A DNA stretch of 64,000 nucleotides, from contig NC_089183.1 in the NCBI RefSeq assembly GCF_947507565.1, positions 2,480,001-2,544,000 of the forward strand, given 5' to 3'. This DNA is from Oscarella lobularis. Taxonomy: Eukaryota > Porifera > Homoscleromorpha > Homosclerophorida > Oscarellidae. Position 1 is the first letter of the stretch; every line of letters begins with the position of its first letter. A program made the translations under genes and the position numbers. The notes beneath the pieces were generated by a model. That model saw nothing but the letters and a program-made list of their open reading frames with translations. It ran no database searches and was not told the origin of the DNA. This document shows positions 21,509 to 32,591 of this stretch, piece by piece.

Positions 21509-21850
21509 TTAATTGTCTTCAAGACAAGAGCAAGTAGGTACACCGAAACGTTTTGTGCACATGTAGCCCGTACAGCAGTCCTCGTCGCAATTTGGAAGTC
21601 CGGGATCGTCGAGATAGCAGTCTTTTACATCTCCAGCACAGCATGTCACATCTGTCGCGCAACACCTGCACATTAACTGATTCGAACGGCAGTGACTCGT
21701 CGTTCCGTGGCAACATTCGGAGCACTTTCGGTCATCGACGGAACACGTTTGGTTTGCTTTTTCATTGCAGCACGGAGTTGCTACGGAAATGCAGTCGTTG
21801 GCGCTGTAGGAAAAGGCGGCGAGAGAAATGACAAGGATAAACTTGTACGT
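21509..21850 (-). CDS. Secreted cysteine-rich protein, family member 4 (start codon ATG replaced by ACG)
   Basis: The frame encodes a hydrophobic leader (YKFILVISLAAFSYS) and the family's CC-pair framework (TPCC, CSECCHG, CRCC, TCCAGD, CDEDCC, CSC) without interruption. The codon where the other members have ATG is ACG (21848-21850), 54 bases from a TATATAAG box (21904-21912). The only in-frame ATG lies at 21937, upstream of that TATA box. It is either translated from ACG or silenced by loss of its start. Confidence 0.6.
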   Translation of the reverse strand, partial: TYKFILVISLAAFSYSANDCISVATPCCNEKANQTCSVDDRKCSECCHGTTSHCRSNQLMCRCCATDVTCCAGDVKDCYLDDPGLPNCDEDCCTGYMCTKRFGVPTCSCLEDN

Positions 21851-22929
21851 GTCAAATGGAGTAATCGCGACGGCAGAATGAGCAGAAAGAGCTATAGTCG
21901 TGTCGCTTATATACCGGGGTCTAAGAACGTGCTCCATCTGACGCTACACGGAGAGGATGAGGTAATGCTTCCGTTTCACCACACAGAGAATCACAGTCAG
22001 CTGAACGACCACGACCGCAGTAGGCCACAGTCAGCTGTAGGACGTTGATTATATCCATCCGCGGTCTCGTGATCGAGGAAGTCTCGTGATCGAGGAAGCT
22101 ACTCGTTTATATTTGAAAAACACTCTCTATATCAGACGATGTTGGCATTTCGATCTCGATTCACCAACGTGTGCATATGACGACGCAGCCCATATATCTC
22201 TTTGAGGCGGGCGCGGATATAGTTTATTCAAAGACAAGTGTAGCGCGTGAGCGTGGCTGGCTCCACCCGATACTCATGCGTGATGCCTCGGGGAAAATAA
22301 GAGCATGCTCCAGCTGACGCTTGCTTTACGGTTAGGTGCATGCCGCGCGTCCTGAGGAGTCACTTCTTTACTACGTACATTCACCCCAGAAAACATGATA
22401 TAAAATTTTCATAATTTCTTACATTTTTAGCGTTAAAACGCTATCCGCGTCAAGATGGAGCTACCTGGTGGCAGTGTGAGGACTATCCGGAAGCGGGGGG
22501 CGTTGGTGCCCAGCAAATGTAGAAACGCCTTCATTAGTCATACATTTATTCTACAGGATTCTATAGCCCGTTGCCAAAGACTCTTGTTTCTGGACTAAAT
22601 GACAAGTGCCACTGAAAGTATATATTCCAAATATCACATCCAGCATACCTAACCTCATGGGTTAATACGTATTGTACATACCAACGTCTTTTTTACTGAT
22701 TTATATTTAGAGGCATTGAGTCTCTGGCTGCTGTCCATGCGTCATATGCTGTCATGATGCCGTGACGTGAAACATTAGAAAATCTAGGCTCTTTAATATG
22801 TCTCAGGCTATAAATCTGACTTCACAATGACGGGACCGTGTGACGTCTCCGTATTACGTGTATAGACATTACTGAAAATACTGATTATTACTATCTTGTT
22901 CACGTGACTTCTCACGTGATCTATTGCCT
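21851..22929. other. Promoter of member 4, tandem 15-mer and orphan promoter-like motif
   Basis: It contains the TATA box and CCATCTGACG of member 4, a direct repeat of gtctcgtgatcgaggaa (about 22066-22100), and a CCAGCTGACG copy at 22310 with no family gene attached. No coding frame is supported from 22350 to 22929. Confidence 0.4.
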
Positions 22930-23592
22930 ATTTTTCGCGTACAGCACGCAGGCTCGCTCGCGTAACGTTTCCAGATCGATGGTCTAAGCTAAGCGGTGGC
23001 GCGCATCGTCAAATCGCAGCAGGCCCAATCGTCTGCGATCTCGACGCGACGATGACGCTCCCAGTAATTAGTTGACAGCTAACATTCTCAATTTGGCTAT
23101 TATTAGCTAATCGAATCACTCGCACATGCCAAACGCGTCGCCACGGGACGACAGCTCGCGATCCCATTGGTCGAAAGCGTGGGACGGCCGAACGCACAGC
23201 ATTCACGCGCAGAGCTCCAAACTCTCATTCGAGCACACGACCCCGACGACGAAGGCGTTCGTCCGGACTCATTCGGCCGGACGACGTGGCGAGATGACGC
23301 CGCCACGATCGCGCGACGCGGTAAGCGACCGAATCTTTCTCGCTTTTCGACAATCGAACAATGAATCGATGTTTTTTTAGGCTTCGATGGAAGAATCGAG
23401 CGCGCGGAGGTCGACTGCACGAAGCCGTCGGCGCAAAACGGTAGGCGCAACTCGTCTCTATCGACTGCCTTTCGCGATTCTCACGATCTTTAGCTCGTTC
23501 GCGCGCTGGGAACGCCGCGAACTCGATCGATCGTCGTAACCGACGCGGAGAACGAAGACCGTCGCGCAGGCAGGCCAGGGATTTTGTAGCTC
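22930..23592 (+). CDS. Unrecognised spliced gene, at least four exons
   Basis: Four frames join in phase through short GT-AG introns. One ends at about 23073 (PIVCDLDATMTLP|). The second runs 23109-23321 (AIPLVESVGRPNAQHSRAEL ... HDPDDEGVRPDSFG). A third follows ttttttag at about 23381 (FDGRIERAEVDCTKPSAQN). The last is arginine-rich (RRNRRGERRPSRRQARD) and runs into the tandem repeat region near 23590. The first ATG is not certain; one lies in ACG-ATG-ACG near 23059. No domain is recognised. Consistent phase and codon use across the introns support a real gene. Confidence 0.4.
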
Positions 23593-26133
23593 CGATTTTT
23601 TCTACGTTTCTTTGTTTGCATGCGTGTGTGTTTGCACGAATGTGGGTGCGTGTGGAAAACCCATAGGCCGGGGCCCCCAAGCGCATTCCGCCCACGCATC
23701 ACGATAGATAGGCGTAGATAGGCTAATCTCTAAACAGTAATCGGCCCCCTTTCCGAGTTTTTCCATTCTTGTTGTACGTGCGTGTTTTCGTGTTCGTCTC
23801 GTTCATCTCGTTCGTCTTTCGCGAGCGGCTCTTTTAGCGACCCTTTGTAGTTAGAGGTTTGCCGCTCGCGTGACGCACGTGCCGGTGCACGTGCGTCACA
23901 CTAGGTTAGAAAGCTCGGCGCATTTAGGCTAAATTTAGACGATAGGATCGAAGCCGTCCACTTGAAACGTGTCCATTAAGGGTCCTACATTTTTGCTAAT
24001 ACGTGCAACACCTTTCCGACCCGCTAATCGACCCTATATCATCAATTTTCATCAATTTCAATATCATCAATTTCTTCAATTTCAATTTCATCAATATTTA
24101 CAATATCAATTTCATCAATATCAACAATATCAATTTCATCAATATCATCATTATTGTCGTAGTGGGTGGGAGGGATATGGGCCCCCGCGTATGCATTACC
24201 TGTGTACGTGCATCTAATTTAATAATCGATTTTTTATATTTTCTGCCTTTTTTGTAGTTTGATTAATTTTGTAGCCGAAATGAGTTAAAAATGTAATGCT
24301 AGTGTAAGTGGCCCTTTGGGAAGTGGGCCTGAAGACAGAAGACTGGGCTGGGCTGAGGAAGGTTGCCCCGACGACGGAGGAGCCATGGAAGCACGTGTGG
24401 TAAATCACTTTTCGTATTAGTATGTTTTTAATAATCAGTTGTTTCTTAGTCACTTCAAGCACCGTCGGAATTCTCAAGGTCAAGTCTCAAGATCGACGCG
24501 TCAGAATTCTCAAGTCAAGTCTCAAGATCGACGTCACAAGCAAGCCGGGATTTGTAGCCCCCAATTAGTCATACGCGAGCGTCGTTTTTGTGATCGTTTA
24601 TTGTTTGTACGTGTGGGTGTGTGTCTGAACCCGTAGGCCGCGGGCCCCCAAGCGCATCCCCTCCATGCATCACGATAGTCAGGACTAATATCTAAACCGT
24701 CTAATCGACCCTTCCTAGAGTTTCGTTCCCTATAGATTAGGGTGTTTGTCGAGCGAGCGGCTCTCGTGTAGCACCCGTTGTAGTTAGAGGAAAAGCCGCT
24801 CGTTGTGACCACGTGGTTCCGGTGAACGCGTGGCGTCACACTAAGTAGTAAGCTCGGCGCATTAGGGAAACTAATCATTAGTCTAGAGATAGAAAGCCGT
24901 CCACTGAACGAAACGTGTGCATTAGGGGTCCTACATTTCCTCTAATTCGTGCAACATTTTTTCGACCCGCTAACCGTCCCCATATCATCAAATTTCATCA
25001 TCAATTCATCAATTTCATCATCAATTCATCAATTTCATCATATAAACAATTTCATCAATTTTATCATAATAATAATCATCTTATATAATATGGGGCCCCC
25101 GCGTGTGCATTACCTGTTCACGTGCATCTAATTTTAAATTATATATTTTGGGTTATAGTTTTTGCCTTTTTTTGTACTTTAATCAATTTTTGTAGTCAAA
25201 TGTGAGAAAAATAGTAATGTTAGTGTAAGTGGCTCTTGAAGAAGTGAGCCTGAAGAAAGAAGACAGGGCTGGGTGAAAGAGTCTTCGAAACCGTCCCTGA
25301 AAATCTAAGGTTCTAGTACGTATAATTAATATAGCATAATTAATTAGTGACATTTTATAGATGCGTTTGAAAAAGAAAAGACGACCGCACAAGAGGTCAG
25401 AATTATTCAAGTGCGTGAAAGTCAAGATCAACAGCTCAGTTGAGCGAAGAGAGGCGAGCCGGGATTTTATAGCTCCAATATTTGTAGTCTCACGCGAGCG
25501 TATTTTTTTTGTGATTGTTTATACGTCTGGGTGTGTGTCTGAACCCGTAGGCCGCGGGTCCCCAAGCGCATTCCGTCCATGCATCACGATAGTTAGGACT
25601 AAAATCTAAACCGACTAATCGACCCTTTCTAGATTTTCCCTATAGAATTAGAATGTTTGTCGAGCGAGCGGCTCTTTTGTAGCACCCGTTGTAGTTAGAG
25701 GAAAGCCGCTCGTTGTGGCCACGTGGTTCGGAATGAACGCGTGACGTCACGCTAGGTAGCGAAGCTCAGCGCATTAGAGGAGAACTAATCATAGTATAGA
25801 GATAGGAAGCCGTCCACTGAACGAAACGTTGTGCATTAGGGGTCCTACATTTATCGCTAATTCATGCAACACCTTCCTGCTAACCGTCCCTTATCATCAA
25901 TTTCATCATCAATTTCTTCAAATTCAGCTCATTTATCATCAATATCATAATCGTAGTCGTCATAATAAATGTGGGTCCCCGCGTGTGCATTGTCCGTTTG
26001 TGCACGTGCACCTTGTATGATTGGTTTCATTTATTTTTCTACCATTTTTTGTAGTTTTATATGCATTTTATTTTTGTAGTCTAAAAGGAGAAAAATTCAG
26101 TAATAATAGTGTAAGTGGCCGTTGCAACTGGCC
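23580..26133. repeat. Three tandem units of about 0.9 kb with conserved hairpins (candidate structured RNA)
   Basis: Units start near 23580, 24547 and 25454. Each has, in order, a 'ggcc.cgg.ccccaagcgcat' block, hairpin A (CGAGCGGC/GCCGCTCG arms around GTAGTTAGAGG), hairpin B (GTGAC ... GTCAC arms), 'aagccgtccactgaacg', a TCATCAATTT microsatellite, a 'gggccccCGCGTgTGCATTac' block, and hairpin C followed by TGAAGA. Hairpin B of unit 1 is perfect over 13 bp (23870-23899). Arms change together between units: hairpin C is GGCCC/GGGCC in unit 1 and GGCTC/GAGCC in unit 2. Short arginine-rich frames at the unit edges may be duplicated terminal exons of the 23 kb gene. Confidence 0.65.
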
Positions 26134-27779
26134 TGAAGAAAGAAAAGCCTTTTCAGAGGGCCCCTGAAAGATCTAAACAAGCAAACGTCACCTCGGTCAT
26201 TGAACGAGTCACAAAGCAAGCACAATCCCACGCCCACCGACCAAAACGATTGACTAATACTCTGAGAAGATCAAGACTACGAGCCAAACAACTGACTTCA
26301 AATAGCAAAGAGTCCAGACGGATCTATCGTAGCACAGTAGAGCTCAGAAGTCGAGCACCTGGCTTCAAATTAACAAGAGTCAAGACTAGATAGCGCAGTA
26401 GAGCTCTAAAAAATTCCGTGCTAAAATAGAGACATGAGGAAAGTCAAATGTTTGACTAGATAGATATATAGTTAAATGCTTCCAACCGTCCGCCCATGTT
26501 TTATCTAGAACTGTGGGCAGCTGTTTTGTGAGTCGATGTTTCGGTATTAGGTACGTGCTTAGGCGAAAGTATGGGGTCAATATTGATTGCGGTAGAGGCG
26601 TGAGTTGAAGTAGGAGAAGACGGTGTTCGGCCGACGCTTCGGTACGAATTTGGGTGAATGTTCCATTCATCTCGCCTATACTATACTTATCCAGAAAATA
26701 CGAGTAGACGTTTGTATGTATGGATCGATGTGCTTTGTGGAGATGCTTGAGTGAAAGTAAGAGCGCTGACTCATACTTTGCTCTCAAACATTGACGCAGA
26801 ACGTCAATTTAAATACTCCAAACGTCTCTTTGTACTTCTGGATACAGAACGTCTACTCATAACTTCGATCCTAGCGCCGGCCCGACTCCTCTTCCCATGC
26901 AATATCTGATCCGTACTTTTACCTAACATGTGCACTTTTACTCGACCATCAACTCCAACATCAACTCATGCCTCTGGATAACGTATGTGCGTATGTTTGG
27001 AACGTCTAGCTATGCTTCTACTCGAATCAAACGTTGACGAGTCCTTCCTAATTTACGCGGTAAGTTCGCGGAGATACGTCTAGTAGAAATCCCAGCATTC
27101 AAGCAGCAAGCAAAAAAAGCCCAGCAATAAGTCAACAGAATACTGACAACATTTGTACAAAAGTCCAGAAAAAAGCTCCAGCAGTGGGACGAGAGAATCT
27201 GCACTGCCAGGAGTTCGACAACGGAAAGACTCCTCCTATGAGAGTCCAGCAAAGAGCTCTACATTCTAGTATCCTCGAAGAAACGAGTGCTGCGGTAAAA
27301 AGTCGAGGAGAGACAGCGACCACGGGCGATACGTTCTGACGCGTAGTACACTCTGGAATCACAAACAAAACAAGCTCAGCAGTTAGCAAATATTGTGGCA
27401 AGCCAGACAATGGAAACGAAGGAAGTAGTTGACTTTTCCACGTGGAGTCAATAATTGGATCTAAACTATTGACCGGGGGTGGGAGAGAAGAGAAGAGAGA
27501 ATCCAAGCCAGAAGGATGCACCCGGGGGTCTAATACTTTATTGAGTATTCTTGTTTGCGCCGACCCCCCACCCCCCTCCAGATAAGTCACTCTATATAGG
27601 TACATTCATCTAATAAAGTACTAAAATTCTTTTTCTCTCCACATAGACCCGCCGTGGAACAAAATGGCGAAGGACACCGGAGATGAAGACGAAAACGAGA
27701 CAATTTTTATATTTATATCGATTGCATTAGAGAAATTTAATTAATCGCGTAATTAAAAAAATAAAATATATACGTAGAA
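26134..27779. other. No gene assigned
   Basis: A basic frame (about 26115-26393) continues the third repeat unit. A minus-strand frame at 27132-27605 includes a G/C-rich low-complexity part and no domain. No splice-supported gene was seen. Confidence 0.3.
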
Positions 27780-28240
27780 ATTGTCCCACGTGATAGAACG
27801 CGTCCGCGACACCCTCCGCGTGCGCGCGGGGAGACGCTTGGCGCGCCTCCGCGCCGTCCCCCGGCGCCGTTGCTTCACTCGCTCTTGCGAGCAAGTGAAT
27901 CGCGTGAGACTGAGAAGCTGCAGTCCCCACAGCAATGTATGCCTGCACGGTCATCTGAAACGCGTGCAGGCATTTCAATTTAGGCGCCGTTCTCCCGGGG
28001 AAACTACCACAAGATAGCTCCGTCAGGAGATACGCGCCGTGAAAGTGGGCCTTTTTTCCCGCTCCTGCCCAGGAGAGGTGGCAGTTTAGACGTTATAGCC
28101 TCATGCCACGGAGGCCTCTAAGCAGTTTTAGGGGAGTGCAACTTATGGGGATGAAGTTGCATTCCCCGGGTCACTTTGGACCACCCGTCTTGCTGAGGAC
28201 GTTGGGACCGCGGTCAACCTCTTCGTCCCCCTCTTTAGTT
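27780..28240. other. GC-rich stretch with several perfect or near-perfect hairpins
   Basis: Contains ATGCCTGCACG/CGTGCAGGCAT (11 bp arms, about 27938-27970), CTCCT-GCCC-AGGAG, and GGGGAGTGCAACTT/AAGTTGCATTCCCC, whose single mismatch is a G-U pair in RNA. No protein frame is convincing. It may be a structured RNA gene or a folded-back transposon; known RNA families were not recognised. Confidence 0.3.
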
Positions 28241-29809
28241 CCTTCTATAAAAAACAAAGGAGAGAGTATCAACGTCCTGTATAAATATCAGAACTTCCGG
28301 TAGCAATAAGACCAACTATTCGGTTTTTCGTGAAAATGACTCTCAATCGCGAATACAAACCCTCTAACAAACTCAAACAATAAAAGGTGTTGTTCTAAAG
28401 GCAATAGAGAGAGGTCATATAGGCTCTAGCTACACTAGAACAGCGATGAATCTACTAGAGCTACTAACAATCTCTCAGCCAAGTGGGGTTTATTACCAGA
28501 GCCCCTACGCTATAAAGAAACGTCTAGCTGACTCTCATTACTACCTGGTGAAACGGTGGCGGAGACAATTTCAAGTCCTTTCGTCCCTCTTCCCAAGGTC
28601 GTCCTCATCTCCACGCTGTACGTTCCTGAGAGAAACATCGACGTTTTAGCGAAGCTACGTACATATTTACGCGGTTGGAGTCCGAGTTCAGTTCGTGCTG
28701 GCCTGTATCTGGGGCTCGGAAAACTCGGAGGATCGCGATGAGATCGAGGTCCCGGTGCATCGGTCGGAGTAAAAGAACATCTCTGTGCAACTGACTGGAT
28801 GCGTGCGGATAGCGAGGAACGCGGAACAACTGAGGAAAAGCGATCAGCGGCGAAGTCGGATACCAAATCGTCGCGAAAACGAGTTTTAAAAGCGCGAACG
28901 CTTACCTTGCTGGTAGAAAAAAGACTCTCGCAGTATTCTGAGGAGTTGTCGCCGTCAAAGGGTGCAGGATCGCTTCGATAGGCGAAGATTCAGGTTCCTT
29001 CCTCTCTCACACGTCCGTCCCGGATTCTTCAAAGTCTGCCCGGATATCTTGATGACTAATTTTAAAACAAGCTATGCTCGCTCGGATTCTATTCTTGAAA
29101 AGAGTATTTGATTTTGCTGTTCTACGAAACCGAAGAGCAGAGAAGACATGCTGCTTGAGCATTTTACGACTAGATACCATACGAACTGCGGCAAATGTTT
29201 CTGAAAGTGATCATAGTAACGGATCGACAAAAGATATAAAGCAGGTGGAGACTACCATATGTGAGTGCGTCGCATTTTCCTGTTCCGCTCTGTGAGAATC
29301 TTCGACTCTTCCTCTTCTCAGGGTCCCCTGACACAGGGATACTAAAGCACACGTGCCAGTTTTCCAAGAATACGTCTATGTAGATCAATCTTCTAGTTCC
29401 CCAGTCTCTATATAGATACTGCAGTAAGTCATCAACGCGTACGAATAATCTCTTGGAGTAGAGATGCGTCTTATGACTAAGGCAAAATCCACTATCCAAC
29501 GCTTATAGTGGAAGATCCCAATAGTGCCATAGATTGTAGAGGAAAATCTGTGTCGGTAGACGAATCGAGAATTATCCTCAGGCGAGTGGACGGCCGTGTG
29601 ACCACAGTGTGACCTCACTGACCTGGTGTGACGAGTTTTCCTTAGTCCGGGCTTCAGTAATAGGGCGGAAGAGCTGCTAACACCTAAAAGAGTCTCTCAA
29701 GACTTGAGAACAATAGAAAAGGTAGGCATGGAACAAGGTGGAACTAAAAGTCGCATCTAATTGCGTTTTTAGAATCCTACTCCAATTGAACCCCGGCTTC
29801 ATATCGTAA
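28241..29809. other. No gene assigned; possible exon relic on the minus strand near 28.5-28.9 kb
   Basis: The minus-strand frame 28510-28866 contains a block after tttctctcag (TYSVEMRTTLGRGTKGLEIV) that resembles the end of an FN3-type beta-sandwich, and the S-F-T-P-T-D-A segment shared with 11.2 kb. Nothing more could be joined. 29000-29800 shows no coding signal. Confidence 0.25.
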
Positions 29810-32003
29810 ATGGTTCTACCGTCCCTTATTATTGTGGCTTCGCTAGCTTACCTGACATACGGTGACGTCTGCTTTCAGTTTTTTTAGAGACAGTCTATAA
29901 TTGCAGTGTGTCGATTTGCAGCTTCAAACAACGTTCGGCTCGTCGGCGGTCGATTTGCCCCCAGGGAGGGGCGAGTCGAAGTTTTGCACAACGGCGAATG
30001 GGGAACTGTCTGTGATGATTTATGGGACTTGGACGACGCTAAAGTCGTGTGCAGACAGCTTGGATTTGCCGACGCTCTCGCCGTCAAAATAAGAGCATAT
30101 TTTGGCCAAGGTAGTGGAAAAATATGGATGGATGACGTAGACTGCGTCGGAAGTGAAGCATCTCTGCAATCTTGCACATTCGACGGATGGGAAAACCACA
30201 ACTGCGGCCACGATGAAGATGCCGGAGTGGTCTGCCGAAATGGTAATATTGTAATATCATTTTCTACTTCGCTCCACTTCGTGTATCAGGTTACTGTAAT
30301 TAGCTATCATCTAAGTGTCGGGCTCTCATCCGAAAGCGCCGCCGCACCAGATTTTGTATTTAGCATCTGGCGAAGAAGCATTGCTTATAGCAATGCTATA
30401 AGCAATGCTATAATACATGCAGCTATAGCCGTATTTTTCTATACGGACGCGACACGCGCCAGTCTACTTAGCATTCCTTTCCTATACTGTTGCAGATCCC
30501 GCGCCAATTCGACTTGTAGGAGGCTCAACAGCATCCAAAGGAAGAATAGAAATCCTGCACAAAAACAAGTGGGGTACCGTTTGCGAAGATGGGTGGAACT
30601 TTTTGAACTCGCGAGTCGCATGCCGTCAACTCGGATACAGCGACGCAAGTAGAACACAAGATTTTGGCGATGGCACGTCTGGGCAGACAATATGGATGGA
30701 CAGCGTTGCGTGTAATGGCACAGAAAATAGTTTGAACGAATGTGTGTTTGACGGGTGGGGATTGCACAACTGCGAGCACTACGAAGACATCGGAGTCAAT
30801 TGCTGTAAGAACTATTTATTGACGTATACGTAGCTGGACGTGCACGTACTGTAAAATAGATTCTTAGGAAACTGGACGTTGTGCCGGTTTCCGGCGCGAA
30901 CGGGTCACGAACACGTCGCATTCGGTCAAATTGCTAAACAATTTTTTTTGCAGATACCGAAGACCCTATAACTCCACCCTCAGCAGCCCTTCGACTTACC
31001 GGAACGCCTTTCTCTTACGCCGGCGCGGTCGAAGTTTTTCACGAAGGAAGATGGGGTGCAATCTGTAGCAACCATTGGGACATCGTCGACGCTCGGATCT
31101 TCTGCCGCCAGTTGGGATACAAGGACGTGTTGGGGATTGCAGGAAATAGCTATCTTGGAAACGGCAGTCAGCCCTCGTGGATGAATAACGTTCGCTGCTC
31201 GGGAGCCGAGAAACGCATAGAAGACTGCTCTTTCGATGGATGGTACGAACGCCGTTGCTCTAAAAAAGAATCAGCTGGAGCCGTCTGCGGTAGGTTAATT
31301 CAATATCGAAGCACTGAAAAATACATTTATATTATCGTTTTAAAGCGCCGGCGCTTGCACCGACGACCAGCAGTCCAGCGGCAACAACATTGACGCCCTC
31401 CAGCGCGACCGTTTCTTCAGCGGCTGCAACGCCAACAACGTTTAGCCCTTCATCAGCGGCTGCAACGCCAACAACGTTTAGCCCTTCATCAGCGGCTGCA
31501 ACGCCAACAACGTTTAGCCCTTCATCATCGTCTCCAAGTACTGACTCTGTAGTCGCCACTCCAGGTTCAGAATTGATTTTTCAGCCTTTAATATATAGTC
31601 ACCCAATTGTATAGGCAATACCGGTGTCATGATTTTTCACGGTCACGTTGGTTACATCGCCGGTATCGCAGTGTTGAGCGTGCTTTTGTCGACCATCGCT
31701 ATTATTTTTATTGTCGTCTATTTCAGACGTTGGCGCCACGGGTCTTCCGAAAACGACAATCTAGCCACCAAAAAACCCGACGCCGCGGCACCGCCTTTCT
31801 CAGAGACAAGCCTCCAAGAAATACAACCGGATATAGAAATGAACTCCAATAGGATATACGAAGTGGCGAAAAGTTTGAAAAAAGGCGAGTCAAGATACGT
31901 TACTAGTGGGAGTACTTCGCAATCAAACAAAGAATACGCCGAAATCGGCTTGAACGATCCAAAAAACAATCCGACGAGTGACATATACGCGAATGTGCCG
32001 TAA
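29810..32003 (+). CDS. Transmembrane receptor with three SRCR domains and a tyrosine-motif tail
   Basis: Exons 29810-29861, 29922-30242, 30496-30804, 30954-31289, 31346-31564 and 31615-32003 join in phase 1 throughout. Exon 1 is a signal peptide ([17 protein letters not shown]). Exons 2-4 each encode one group-A-type SRCR domain with six cysteines and the hallmarks V-R-L-V-G-G, W-G-T-V-C, C-R-Q-L-G and I-W-M-D-x-V-x-C. SRCR 3 is more diverged (WGAICSN, WMNNVRC). Exon 5 is a Ser/Thr/Ala stalk made of three 12-residue repeats. Exon 6 gives the membrane segment ([19 protein letters not shown]) and an about 100-residue tail with [13 protein letters not shown] and DIYANV at the C-terminus. YAEI resembles an ITIM core and Y-x-N is a Grb2-type SH2 site. 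SRCR receptors bind microbial or self ligands, so a surface pattern-recognition or adhesion role is likely. Confidence 0.93.
31417..31524 (+). repeat. 36-bp coding tandem repeat, three perfect copies
   Basis: The unit encodes [12 protein letters not shown] in the receptor stalk (copies at 31417, 31453 and 31489). The copies are identical at the nucleotide level, so the array is young and probably length-variable. Confidence 0.95.
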
Positions 32004-32591
32004 ACTCAGAGCCGTGCAATGCGCCGAAGCGAGTAATTACGAAGAGGCCGGTGCACTGCATGCACGACGACTAATCTTTAGCGAACATTGTGTTTTGTAT
32101 GCGTGAGTTTGCCGTCTGCTTTTTGTCTTGTGAAGTGGTACATTAGAAAATTAAATCTCACACACAGAAGTCGCAGAAAGATCAGATAAGTAAATATGAC
32201 CTAGATTTAGGAAGAGTTTGTATTCTGAATTTCCTAATAAGGTACGCTTTGTATCAACATGGGATTTTGAACGAAGGCCAACAGGACACATGAAAATCGA
32301 TATAGCAGCAATTTGGTGTCTACGATTATTGGACACGAGTTCCAGCAAAGCCTTCGTTCACGACTACTATTTGAGTGTTAAAAAATCGACAATCCTCGGG
32401 GTGGCGTTCGGAGACGGACAAAAGAGCAAGGCGAACCAAAATTTCCATACCATACCGTAAGATGCGCCCACTGAATCGTCAATCTGTGACAAGCGAAACG
32501 GTTTTTACTTATGCCGGCGCAAGCGAGAGCGGCGCCGGGGCTCAACATCTCGGATTAGAATTCGGTAGGATACGGGGATTTGTCTCACGTG
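32004..32591. other. 3' region of the SRCR gene and 5' region of the beta-helix gene
   Basis: An ATTAAA at about 32150 could serve as polyadenylation signal of the SRCR gene. No further gene is seen. Confidence 0.4.

Noticed and set aside
24000-24220. Frames made of FxQYHQ/INFIN repeats
   Set aside because: They are translations of the TCATCAATTT microsatellite.
27132-27605. 157-codon minus-strand frame
   Set aside because: Low-complexity G/C start, no domain, no splice or promoter context.
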